Shown here piece by piece: positions 45,438 to 55,234 of a stretch of 64,000 bases of DNA. The position numbers were made by a program, and so were the translations under genes. Within the stretch, counting starts at the first letter, position 1. Each line of letters starts with the position of its first letter. The notes beneath the pieces were generated by a model. It saw only the letters and a program-made list of their open reading frames with translations. It was not told the origin of the DNA and did no database searches. Source of the DNA: Paramacrobiotus metropolitanus (taxonomy: Eukaryota; Tardigrada; Eutardigrada; Parachela; Macrobiotidae); the NCBI RefSeq assembly GCF_019649055.1, contig NW_026570315.1, positions 434,001 to 498,000 of the forward strand, given 5' to 3'.

Positions 45438-48400
45438 ATGTCTCTTCGGAGTGGAACTCCTTATCAGCCAGTGGATCAGAGGTATGTAACGTCAAGAGGG
45501 CGAAAGCCCCCTTCGGTTACTAACGGGCACACGCAGCCCGTTCCTCTGGCCCCTGCCGGCGCACCCACGAACCACGAAAATTTTCACGGCGACCTCGGAA
45601 ACCCAGAAGGGTTTCCGACCCTTCCGTCGTCCAACAAGGGTCCAACCAACCCTTTTCACAGCACACCAAACAGAATGACACAGAATCTTGCTAGGTTTGG
45701 CGATCAGCACGGGGTGGCTCTCTCGCCAATCGGGGAACGCTGGCCCAGCGGCACCGGTGCGCTTGCGACCAGTTCTAGCCATTCGGACACTATACGGCCG
45801 CTTCATGCTGCATCGTCATTGCCGGATGCTCCCTTTGACACGGCACAACCTCTGCGCAGCCCGACCACTGGGGAAAGGCCGCATGAGATGGTCGAAGAGT
45901 CCTCGCACAGGCCGCTAGGTTCTCGATACTTCCAAGAACCCCCGGCCTTTAATCAACCCCCCGACGGCCACCTTCCGGTTGACTGGCGGACCAGTCAACT
46001 AGCCGACGCGCTAAAGGATTTGCAGCGTCCTTCGCCATCGCCGCCCAACCGAATTACGCACCCACCAGGTGGACACAATTATTGCGCAGCAGAGTCGCCG
46101 TACCGAAACCTTCCAGAATCCCAATGGAATTCTGGTATTCGTCAGCCCATCCCACCGACATCAGGTTCCGGACATTCACAAGAGCTACTACCGCAGGGAA
46201 CTCTTCAGTACCACCAACTTCCCGTAGGGCCACTCGTGCCAATGGCTCCCTTCCGGTCATTTGCGGAACCACAGCAACGAAGGCTCCCGCCGCCCTGTGT
46301 TGACGGCTCCTTCGTTCGGAATCATGTGGGAAGACACCATGGGTACCAATTACCACCCTCGGGCCCAATAAACCCGCCACAATGGCAGCAGCCGGCAGTG
46401 CCGCCATTCCACCATCCCGCTCCATTGTCGTACTTGCCGATGTACCAAGGGCAAAACCTGCCTCAGGGTAATGCCCTTTTCAGCACCGTCGGGAATTCTA
46501 GCCATCCCGAACCCATTCCGCAAAATACGTGGCCGATTCTGCCTCCTGGCGGCTGGCACCCAGCGCTACAACCCCCAGCGCCTCCGCCACCAGTTCATGC
46601 AATCCAAGCGCCCGTGGGCCCTTCTTACAATCAGCTGCAACACCATGCTCAGCAACATCCGCAGTCGCTAACCAAAGCACAACGGGTAAAAACACCCGTT
46701 TTTAAAGGAGAAAAAGGTGACCGCATAGAAACGTGGATCCGCCGGTACGAAACCGTTGCAGTGAAAAACGGTTGGGATGAACCGTTTCAGTGCACCGAAC
46801 TAATCAGCGCGTTACAAGGCGGTGCAGCAAAATACTACGATAAAATCATGCAACAAAATCCGGAAGGGCTATCTTGGCCCTTGTGGAAAGAGAAACTCTT
46901 GGATAAGTACTATGATAAAGACAGACAGTTTTTCGCGGCACAAGAGCTATCAGGCCGGATGTACGATCCCAAAGAAACCGTCGACGACTACTACGACGCT
47001 ATGCTCGAACTAATAGGTGACGTCGATATAGAAATGGCTCCAAAGATGCAGGCCCATTATCTCGTGAACGGGTTAAGGTCTCAGCCGGACCTTTATACGT
47101 TGGTTGCCACCATGATGCCTCAAACGGCAGCGGGTTTCCTTACGGTGGCGCGAAACTGCAAACGCATTGTCGACCAGAGAGTGATGGACGCATCGTCCAA
47201 ACTCTTTGACAAAGGATCACGATCGGTGTCCTTTACTGATGTACGCCAGCCGAGAAGAGACCCTCGTAGCAGCTTGCCGGCTTCAGCAGACCCCGGCGCC
47301 GGTGCTCACGGACCCCATGGCAGGGACTACGGGAACAGGACTCCGTCCCGGCCCTCAACACCCGCCACACCGGCACAGGAAGCCGTCCGGGCAGATGTAA
47401 CTTGCTGGACATGTGGTCATCATGGCCACTATAGTACCTCCTGTGAATGGTACAATGTACCATTTGTGCAGCTACCACCGCAAGTGCAGCAACACCAGAC
47501 TGCTCGCCGTCAGCAGTGGCGGGACCAACAAAGTGGACGCCCTCCAACTCCGAAAAACCCGTCGGTATCCGTAGCGGAAGTCCTCGACGACGGGCTCCCA
47601 AAAGTCGCCGCCGGATTGACAGCAGGAATAACCATTAACGCTGTCCCGGCAACGGCTCTACTGGATACCGGTGCGGATGTTTCCATCGTTTCCCGACGCT
47701 TCTGTGACGCAAATGGCATCCGTTACTGGCCATTACCTCCACACCATAAAGGGGTGTGTGTTGTGGGAATCACGGGCAACCGACTTCCGCTGGACACTTG
47801 GTACTGTCGGGCTAACATAAAGATTAATGGGCACGAATATGCTCATTCCTTGTATGTGCAAGAAGGAGGAGAAAGGAGCCAAATCCTCCTTGGGATGGAC
47901 TTCCTAAAAGGAAAACCGCTGTTGGTTGATTTTGCTTGCGGATACTCCATGACGGAGAACACACGCCTTTCACTCAAAACGGCATCTGATATACCACCTA
48001 CGACACCGTTACACCACAGTAGCAGCAGCATTCCGGCCCAAAGAACGAACCGCACGGAGGAAGAAGGGCTAGCGCATTGTAATAATGCCAGCGAACTCCC
48101 TTTTGTTGGCGTAGCGGAAGCCGAGATGAACAAGCATCGGAGACAGCCAAGACCTTGGAAGGCCTACGCTCTCAATTCGGTCACCGTCCCGGCCAATTCA
48201 AGTGTGATCGCGGAGCTGAAGGTACACCGAGCGCCCAGTGATGGCGCTTATGTATTTTTCCCAAATGCCGCAGCATGTTCGGCCGCTCACGTAAATTTGC
48301 CAAACGCGGTAGTGGCCTTGAAGAACGGCCGCTTCTTGACAATGATAATGAATCATAGCAACAGAGCGCGCACACTCCGTAAAGGCGCGTTAGCGGGCCT

Positions 48401-51400
48401 TATCGAGGAATATGAAGGGGAAGCACCTGACGCCTCGGTCAGCAGTGGCTCAGCCACTTTGTACTCTGCAGAGGAAGACAAAGAGTTTGAAGAAACTCTT
48501 AACGCATTAAACATTAATCCGGACTTAAATAAGGAGGAACGACTCCTTTTGATAGACATTCTACGTAAGCACCGAGCGATATTTCCTACAGCGCAGAATC
48601 CATACGGGTTTTCGACCGTTCAACCCCACCGGATCGACACCGGTAACGCGCCTCCCTTCAAGTCAACCCCTCGCCGGTCGTCATGGAAAGGACGTAAACT
48701 GATACAAGAGGAAGTGCAAAAAATGCTCGAAAAGGGCATTATCCGAAAATCAAATTCCCCTTTCAGCAGCCCAATCGTCCTTGTGTACAAGAAAGATGGA
48801 AATGTGCGTTTCTGTGTGGACTTCAAAGAGCTAAACAAGATCACGCGACGTAACGTATATCCGTTGCCGCTAATCGAGGACTTGTTGCAAGCCGTTGGCT
48901 CGGCGGATTGGTTTACCGGACTGGACTGTTTTTCCGGGTTTTGGCAGATTCCAGTGGCGGCGGAGGATCAGCACAAGACGGCGTTTTGCACCCAAGACGG
49001 CCTATACGAATTCCTTCGTATGCCTTTCGGGTTGTGTAACGCCCCTGCAACGTTCCAGATGACGATGGATGCCATCCTTGCCGGCTTGAAATGGACGATG
49101 GTACTAGTTTATTTAGACGATTTAGTGGTCTTTGCAGCGAGTTTCTCGGACCACTTAGTACGGCTGGACACCGTACTTGCCGCATTGGAAGCTGCCGGGC
49201 TCACTATCCAGCCCAAGAAATGTTCATTTGCAATGCGCGAGTTGAGGTTTCTCGGCCATATCATCGACGGAAATGGCGTTAGAACTGATCCCGACAAATT
49301 ATCCGCCATTGCAGCGTTTCCCCAACCAAAGTCGGCGTCGGACGTTAAATCCTTCTTGGGATTAGCCGGCTATTATAGAAAGTTCATTAAGAACTTTGCA
49401 CATATCGCAGACCCGTTAAACAGCCTCACAAAAAAAGATGAAAGGTCATCTTTCCACTGGGCAGACAAACACGAAGAGGCGTTTGTTAAGCTGAAAACCG
49501 CTCTTGTCACGGCCCCTGTACTTGCTCGTTTTAATTCCGACAGGCCGGTAGTGTTAGAATGTGATGCCTGTGGGTATGGCGTCGGCGCGGTCTTGTCACA
49601 AGACGGCAAAATTGTCGAGTGCGCCAGCCGCAGTTTGAACGACGCGGAAAAAAAGTACGGCATTACAGAGTTGGAATGCCTTGCAGTAGTGTTTGCGGTT
49701 ATGAAGTTCCGACACTACTTAGAATTTACACAATTCACCGTGCGAACTGATCACAAGGCTTTAACGAGCCTTTTGAAACAACGTGGCCCAAACTCCCGCC
49801 TTACTCGATGGGCTATAATGCTCGACGCATTCGATATGCGAATCGAGTACCGCCGCGGTTGCCTCAACGGAAACGCAGACTGCCTCAGCCGGTTCCCCGT
49901 TGGACCTGCACCGGGCCCGGAAATAGATTTTCCTGAAGCGTTTGCGGCACCCGTAACAGTGGACTGGAGTAACGCGGAGCACGAAGACATTCGGATGGAT
50001 TTACGTAAAGAGCAAGAAGAGGATGATGCTCTTCTGGCAATTATCCGCCAGCTGGAAGCCGGAAATAGCACCTCAGACCACCGTTTCCGGCTTTATTTCA
50101 TGCAAAATGGCGTACTTTACCGCAAACGCCATTATGCAGGACGGGATCGGGACTGTTTCGTGGTTCCCAAGCACATGCGGCAGGATGTACTGCGGTCGTG
50201 TCATGATATCCCAATGGCTGCCCATATGGGGTTTTCCAAAACCTGGGATCTTGCCGCTACCCGCTTTTACTGGGATGGCATGCTGAGTTATGTGAAGAAA
50301 TACATTGCCAGCTGCGAACATTGCCAAGCCCGGAAAATTCCAAAAAAAGCCACACAAGGGCTCTTGCAACCAATGCCGGTACCCCCTGCTTTTGACACGG
50401 TTTCAATGGACATTCTAGGTCCATTTCCAAAAAGCTCGGAGGGGAAGAAGTATGTGGTAGTCGTCGTTGACCACTTGTCTCGATTCGTCATTGCAGACTC
50501 CCTCATTGCGGACACTGCACAGGAAGTGGCGGAATTTTTTTCGAAGGAAGTCATGTTTAAGTATGGGACGCCGCGCACCCTGCTCACCGATCGAGGCACC
50601 CATTTCCGGAACAAGCTTTTAATGTCTCTCACAGACATTTGCGGCATTAAACAGAAGCAGACGACCGCATACCATCCTGAATGCAATGGGTTGTGCGAAC
50701 GCCAAATGGCGCCGATCGCTGAAGCGCTGTCCATGTACGTAGACAGCAAGCAGCAAGACTGGGACACCTATTTGGCGCCGGTAGTGTTTGCGCACAACAG
50801 CGCGGTCCAGGCTACAACGGGCTATAGCCCGTTCTTCCTCTTGTTTGGAAGAGAAGCGAACCTGCCGCTAGACACCCTTTTTAATACAAGCGTGCCCAGA
50901 GAATATTCTGGCTACCCAGAGTACACTCAAGAGTTTATCGCAACTCTTCGTACAGCTCACGACGTTGCACGGGCACGCATTTTAACTCAGCAAGGGAAAG
51001 ACGCGTTACGCACGAATGAGCACAGAAGTACAGTCACCTACGCGGTTGGCAGCTTAGTGCGTGTCAGGCAGTATAGCCGAAAGTTGGGTCGAGCTAATAA
51101 GCTTTCAAATAAATTTAAACAACCATATCGTGTCGCGCGCCAGATGTCGGAAAACGTCTACGAAGTTGTACCGTTATTTGGGAAGAAACGGTTGCCGGAT
51201 ACCGTTAACGTGGACCGGATATTTCCGTACAACGCTCGTCCATCTGGCGCCGTTGAAGAAGAACCGGCCACCGTCCCGGAAACAGACAACGTGCCTACTG
51301 CTGGCTACAGCGTGGTAAACACTGGCCCACCGAGCTCTTTACCAAGTAACGTGGAACTCCATAACGGCCGCAAAAATGCAAGAGGCCGTTCGGCAGCTAA

Positions 51401-51491
51401 TGTAAGAGCATTAGAAAGGAAACGGACCTTTCGGCCGACCGTTACCAGGTACGGTCGGGTGATTCGTTGTCCACGCCGGTTTCTTTCGTAA
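45438..51491 (+). CDS. Gag-Pol polyprotein of the second Gypsy element (2,017 aa)
   Basis: The first ~415 residues are proline-, serine- and glutamine-rich and likely disordered, much longer than usual for Gypsy Gag. A capsid-like domain follows (about 415-600), then one CCHC knuckle (CWTCGHHGHYSTSC, from 656), retropepsin with LLDTGAD (D743), reverse transcriptase with YLDD (1225-1228), RNase H (D1376), an integrase zinc finger starting near H1596, and the DDE core from MDILGPF (about 1657). A C-terminal tail rich in basic residues follows. All is in one frame, so no frameshifting is needed. Clade not assigned; it is clearly different from the Mag-like element at 32 kb. Confidence 0.88.
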   Translation: MSLRSGTPYQPVDQRYVTSRGRKPPSVTNGHTQPVPLAPAGAPTNHENFHGDLGNPEGFPTLPSSNKGPTNPFHSTPNRMTQNLARFGDQHGVALSPIGERWPSGTGALATSSSHSDTIRPLHAASSLPDAPFDTAQPLRSPTTGERPHEMVEESSHRPLGSRYFQEPPAFNQPPDGHLPVDWRTSQLADALKDLQRPSPSPPNRITHPPGGHNYCAAESPYRNLPESQWNSGIRQPIPPTSGSGHSQELLPQGTLQYHQLPVGPLVPMAPFRSFAEPQQRRLPPPCVDGSFVRNHVGRHHGYQLPPSGPINPPQWQQPAVPPFHHPAPLSYLPMYQGQNLPQGNALFSTVGNSSHPEPIPQNTWPILPPGGWHPALQPPAPPPPVHAIQAPVGPSYNQLQHHAQQHPQSLTKAQRVKTPVFKGEKGDRIETWIRRYETVAVKNGWDEPFQCTELISALQGGAAKYYDKIMQQNPEGLSWPLWKEKLLDKYYDKDRQFFAAQELSGRMYDPKETVDDYYDAMLELIGDVDIEMAPKMQAHYLVNGLRSQPDLYTLVATMMPQTAAGFLTVARNCKRIVDQRVMDASSKLFDKGSRSVSFTDVRQPRRDPRSSLPASADPGAGAHGPHGRDYGNRTPSRPSTPATPAQEAVRADVTCWTCGHHGHYSTSCEWYNVPFVQLPPQVQQHQTARRQQWRDQQSGRPPTPKNPSVSVAEVLDDGLPKVAAGLTAGITINAVPATALLDTGADVSIVSRRFCDANGIRYWPLPPHHKGVCVVGITGNRLPLDTWYCRANIKINGHEYAHSLYVQEGGERSQILLGMDFLKGKPLLVDFACGYSMTENTRLSLKTASDIPPTTPLHHSSSSIPAQRTNRTEEEGLAHCNNASELPFVGVAEAEMNKHRRQPRPWKAYALNSVTVPANSSVIAELKVHRAPSDGAYVFFPNAAACSAAHVNLPNAVVALKNGRFLTMIMNHSNRARTLRKGALAGLIEEYEGEAPDASVSSGSATLYSAEEDKEFEETLNALNINPDLNKEERLLLIDILRKHRAIFPTAQNPYGFSTVQPHRIDTGNAPPFKSTPRRSSWKGRKLIQEEVQKMLEKGIIRKSNSPFSSPIVLVYKKDGNVRFCVDFKELNKITRRNVYPLPLIEDLLQAVGSADWFTGLDCFSGFWQIPVAAEDQHKTAFCTQDGLYEFLRMPFGLCNAPATFQMTMDAILAGLKWTMVLVYLDDLVVFAASFSDHLVRLDTVLAALEAAGLTIQPKKCSFAMRELRFLGHIIDGNGVRTDPDKLSAIAAFPQPKSASDVKSFLGLAGYYRKFIKNFAHIADPLNSLTKKDERSSFHWADKHEEAFVKLKTALVTAPVLARFNSDRPVVLECDACGYGVGAVLSQDGKIVECASRSLNDAEKKYGITELECLAVVFAVMKFRHYLEFTQFTVRTDHKALTSLLKQRGPNSRLTRWAIMLDAFDMRIEYRRGCLNGNADCLSRFPVGPAPGPEIDFPEAFAAPVTVDWSNAEHEDIRMDLRKEQEEDDALLAIIRQLEAGNSTSDHRFRLYFMQNGVLYRKRHYAGRDRDCFVVPKHMRQDVLRSCHDIPMAAHMGFSKTWDLAATRFYWDGMLSYVKKYIASCEHCQARKIPKKATQGLLQPMPVPPAFDTVSMDILGPFPKSSEGKKYVVVVVDHLSRFVIADSLIADTAQEVAEFFSKEVMFKYGTPRTLLTDRGTHFRNKLLMSLTDICGIKQKQTTAYHPECNGLCERQMAPIAEALSMYVDSKQQDWDTYLAPVVFAHNSAVQATTGYSPFFLLFGREANLPLDTLFNTSVPREYSGYPEYTQEFIATLRTAHDVARARILTQQGKDALRTNEHRSTVTYAVGSLVRVRQYSRKLGRANKLSNKFKQPYRVARQMSENVYEVVPLFGKKRLPDTVNVDRIFPYNARPSGAVEEEPATVPETDNVPTAGYSVVNTGPPSSLPSNVELHNGRKNARGRSAANVRALERKRTFRPTVTRYGRVIRCPRRFLS

Positions 51492-51520
51492 TTTCAGTGT
51501 AGCGAATGGTCGAAAAGCAC

Positions 51521-51576
51521 CATTACAACAGCAGTAGCTGCTGTTAGTTTTGAATCGGAAAAGGGCATTTCGTAAT
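51521..51576. repeat. Nested hairpin just after the gag-pol stop
   Basis: GCACCATTAC and GTAATGGTGC pair around an inner AACAGCAGTAGCTGCTGTT palindrome. It may be part of the element's 3' non-coding region. A purine run GGAAAAGGG lies inside. Confidence 0.6.
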
Positions 51577-52833
51577 GGTGCAGTAAATTCTAATGTTTGC
51601 CGAACATTTTAAACTGTTATACCACCGATGGCAAGACACACAAAGGCAGTGATAAAAAATAATAGCATACGCTATTAACTTCCAGAATGGGGCGCTAACC
51701 ATTACCTCCCGGTTATCTAGCAAAGCAATCACCGCTAGAAGGCGCCACTGTACATCGGCAAAGCGAGTGAAACACTACTACAGTGCTGGGTGTGTATCAG
51801 TTCGCACACGCTTCACATTCACATCGAAGCCCAGCCAATCAGGCCGTTTTTGAGCTTCGATGTAAGTATGTAAAGGGTGAAATTCGATGTAAGCATGTCG
51901 CGGTTCGTGTTGGCGCAATTGGTATAATAATCTACGCGTTCATGTACTGGTAAATTATCGGTCGGCGGTCCAAGTTCGGATATGCATCATTTTGATTGTT
52001 ACACTTCCGGCAACGCTGCCGATGTGGAGTCTAATCATACTTGCGAAATTGTCGAAAGCCATGTCGTGCGATAGAATATTCAAATATTCAAATTCTTATT
52101 TTAAGTTGTCCTCGTCGTTACACTATATTGCGCCACGGTGAAAACGTGCCTGTATTAATTTCTAACTGTTGCTGCTGTATCACATGCCCACCACCTCTAT
52201 TGTGTAGATTTGTTATTTAAATGCAACACGTATGCAGTTAACAATTCTTTGCGCCACAGTGCAAACAGTGTCACGGGAATGCGCTAAGGAAAACGAGAGC
52301 GATTAAAAGTCTGAGCGATTAAGAAGTTGGTCTGAACCTCGAACTCGTTACGCAATTGCCATTAGCTAGCTGATGCCACTCCTAGTGAAGTTTCTTAATC
52401 ACTACCGATTAAGAATTCGGCCGATCAAGAAAATTTGTGAAATGTCTTGATCACTCCGTTAGCTGCACAGCATTGTGCATCGTAATGCGCCGCAATTTAC
52501 CATGACGCAACCGTTTGTGTATCGGTACGGTACAGATCTGTAAAGCAGTGCAAAGAAGATAAGCAGTGCAAAAGCTGTCGTCGTTGCCTTAGCACCACGC
52601 ACCACAATGCAACCTTTTCACAATAATGCAATGCATAATAAAAATGTGAAAATGGGAAGCCCCCACTAAAATGGGAAGTCCTTTGTTATGCTTAGATCAG
52701 TCCCGTAACACCGATTACCTAGCCGGTGTCGCGCCAGGGGGTTGGGGTTTCGGACCAGGGGGGGAGGGGTGCGAGAATATAAAAAGTGAGCACCATATCG
52801 AAAATGAAAGGTGGCAAATCGTTCGTATGTATC
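51577..52833. other. Unassigned sequence with TTTGCGCCACAGTGCAAA motifs
   Basis: Loose copies of the motif occur near 52125, 52249, 52490, 52550, 52571 and 52600. Short direct words GATTAAGAA recur at 52310-52420. No coding domain is seen. Confidence 0.45.
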
Positions 52834-52894
52834 CGCCTGTCCGGAAATAAAATGCGCCTAATACTATTAGGCGCATTTTACTTCCGGACAGGCG
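52834..52894. repeat. Near-perfect 61-bp hairpin
   Basis: CGCCTGTCCGGAA and AAAATGCGCCTAAT pair with ATTAGGCGCATTTTA and CTTCCGGACAGGCG around a 3- to 5-base loop. Only one or two mismatches are seen. It may be two abutting transposon ends. Confidence 0.85.
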
Positions 52895-53019
52895 TGGCTA
52901 ATACATCACTTTCAGTGTATTGATTTACTTCAGAAAGTACTGCCATACTTTCAGATTCCCCAGCTTTTAATCGCCAGTTTCGGACTGTTCGGGAAAGTCA
53001 CTTTGGTACACCTTGGTAC

Positions 53020-53538
53020 TTGGAGGAGCGCCGGTAATGCCTAATTATTGGACTTCTCTGACGGAGCGCTGCTCTCTGGCCCGAAGAACACCGTGGAGCA
53101 GACGTAAGCCGCCTGGCGACGACAGTGACCATTGTAACATACAACGCCACGATAAAACTACTGCTTTGCTACTTTGATGACGGCGCCTTGGTCTATGATA
53201 TGCTCGTTGGCGCAGTCGCGCCCCACGCACGACAGGGCGATGACATATTCGTACTCTTGGATGGGTCTGGCTGCAACACCGCCGGTTTCTTGGTGTCGCC
53301 CTACAGCACACTCATTTACCGACTGATGAAGAAAGCAACACGAAATTAGCCGGTTGCGACGACGGGACGCGCGGGATGGTGCTCAAGAAGAGCCACTCGG
53401 CGCCTCACTTGGATTCATCCCGGCAAACCACGAGGCCTCCTTGAAGCCGTCGACAGGGATAAAGCACTTGCGCAGCTGAAGCAGGATGTTGCTGAGCTGC
53501 AGGACGATGCTAACGTCCGAACCCAAGCTAACCAATAA
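53020..53538 (+). pseudogene. GC-rich coding-like island, unrecognised
   Basis: One plus frame is open from 53125 to a TAG at 53347 and again to 53538. The last part reads RDKALAQLKQDVAELQDDAN, a good coiled-coil heptad pattern. GC content is higher than the flanks. No family is recognised, and it ends where the foldback arm begins. Confidence 0.25.
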
Positions 53539-53872
53539 AACCAGGATAGTGCCATATTCCTCAAAAATTAAAATCAGTATCACTGGATAGAATAAAATCT
53601 ATACTATTCAAATAAAGTTTTGTTTTCCGGTAAGTATTGCTAGTTCTTTGTAACAGTTGTATAAAGTTAGTATGGGAAAACGTTCGGTGACGTCTAGCCG
53701 CGCACAGCAGAAATGTCGCCCATCGCGCATTTGAGATACCGCTCTTCACATCAAACGCTGATCGCGGATCTGCTGCATCACATGGTTATCAGTTGGCAGA
53801 TCATATGCGGATTCAGTGCGAGCTGAAGTGAAGGGAGCTGCATCTACTGAGCATTGAGCGGCTTACTTTCTT
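53529..53872. mobile_element. Single arm of the 25345-26072 foldback family
   Basis: It matches the left arm of the intron 2 element from ACCA(A/G)TAAAACCAGGATAG through GAAAACGTTCGGTGACGTC to GAGCTG(C/T)ATCT, then departs just before the next foldback element starts at 53875. Confidence 0.75.
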
Positions 53873-53874
53873 AT

Positions 53875-54894
53875 CAGGCGAACGATCCTGTGCGTGGTGC
53901 TACGCCCACAAGCGGCGTACTTGCACTCACTTACATGCCGTATTCGCCTCTCTCTTGTAGGTACGTGTGACGCTGCACTGCGCTCATCCACTGAAGTGGT
54001 TATACCGCGGGCGCACACACTGAGCATACTTGCTCTCTCGTCCCTCTCTCGCCGTATGACTCAGCGTTTATACGCTCGCGTTGGATAGAGTCCAGTCTGC
54101 GCAGCATCACACAGCTGATATGGCCGCATCACGCACGTGTTTGCCGCCAGCGTCAATTCACGTTTGGACACGCTCACGAACGCTTCTAGCAACAGTTTTC
54201 TAGATTCGACAGTACTGGCTTTGTCCTTTCTTCCTGCTATTACGCAGTATTTTATTGACCAAACTTGAGCGCTGGCTTTCTTCTACGGTAGGTACGTTAG
54301 CGATAAAACAAAAATTTTTTCGCTGCAGTTTTTGACTTACATAGAGCTCCGACGGATTATTATCTTCAAAAATTTTTTTTTTGAGTCTAGACATCTGTGA
54401 ATTCAATTTTTCTGGTTCGTAGAAACAGAAACAAAAAAATATGTTTTGACTCAGAATGTAACAGGCAAGCGCGAGGAGCTCACAAGATGTCTTTATTGAC
54501 AGATGAAGTGCTGACAATACTGCGTAATAGCAGGAAGAAAGAACAAAGCCAGTATGGCCGAATCTAGAAAACTGTTGCTAGAAGCTATCGTGAGCGTGTC
54601 CAAATGTGAATTGACGCTGGCGGCAACCACGTGCGTGATGCGGCCATATCGGCGGTGTGATGCTGCGCGCAGACTGGACTCTATCCAACGCGAGCGTATA
54701 AACGCTGAGTCATACGGCGAGAGAGGGACGAGAGGGCAAGTATGCTCAGTGTGTGCGCCCGCGGTATATCCACTTCAGTGGATGAGTGCAGTGCAGCGTC
54801 ACACGTACGTACAAGAGAGAGGCGAATACGGCATGTAAGTGAGTGCAAGTACGCCACTTGTGGGCGTAGCCCCACGCACAGGATCGTACGCCTG
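53875..54894. mobile_element. Foldback element (1.02 kb) with ~390-bp arms
   Basis: The ends are CAGGCGAACGATCCTGTGCG and the inverse CGCACAGGATCGTACGCCTG. Arms 53875-54262 and about 54493-54894 are highly similar inverted copies. The ~0.23-kb core carries GCGATAAAACAAAAATTT, CATAGAGCTCCGACGG and TTCTGGTTCGTAGAA, words also present in the core of the 25345 element, so the two foldback families appear to share a core. Confidence 0.8.
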
Positions 54895-55234
54895 ATATGC
54901 CTCTGGGCGGCAGTCCGAGCTCCTGCGAAGGATGCTCCGACTCGGTACCGCACCAGTGTGTCGCACAACTCTCCTGTTTGACACATTGTGGGGTCGCCGG
55001 TACGCGTCCTCTGGCCGTGGGAGTCCGGTGTCCGGTTGACCGTCCCATGTTTTCCTTCCAGACCCGTGAGAGGCAAGCAACTCACGGCCGAAAATCTGGA
55101 GGTCGCTCGGGCGTTTCGTTGGACCGGTAATGCGTCTGTTGGCTGGCTTCTTGCTTCGGTTGGCATCGGAGAACAATGTAAAAGGAGAGATGTAATGAAG
55201 ATTTATGCAACGCGAAAGAAAAATATGCAATAAA
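54895..55234. other. Unassigned sequence
   Basis: Frames are open on both strands (plus 54988-55233; minus 54799-55230) without a recognisable domain. A plus-strand AATAAA lies at about 55231. Confidence 0.35.

Larger units (their letters stand above)
45053..51750 (+). mobile_element. Ty3/Gypsy LTR element with single long gag-pol frame
   Basis: The 5' LTR-like region ends at GTGACA (45336), followed by TGGCGCTCCTGTTCGAA (from 45339), a plausible primer-binding site. AATAAA at 45248 fits the LTR polyadenylation signal. The LTR start, placed near 45053, is tentative, and I recognise no matching 3' repeat in the next kilobase, so the right edge is also tentative. The interior frame is uninterrupted, so the coding part looks whole and the insertion fairly young. 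Confidence 0.8.

Noticed and set aside
51910-51985. TGGCGCAATTGGTA resembling a tRNA A box, with AGTTCGGAT downstream
   Set aside because: The B box is poor, spacing is too long and no cloverleaf forms; a tRNA or SINE cannot be supported.
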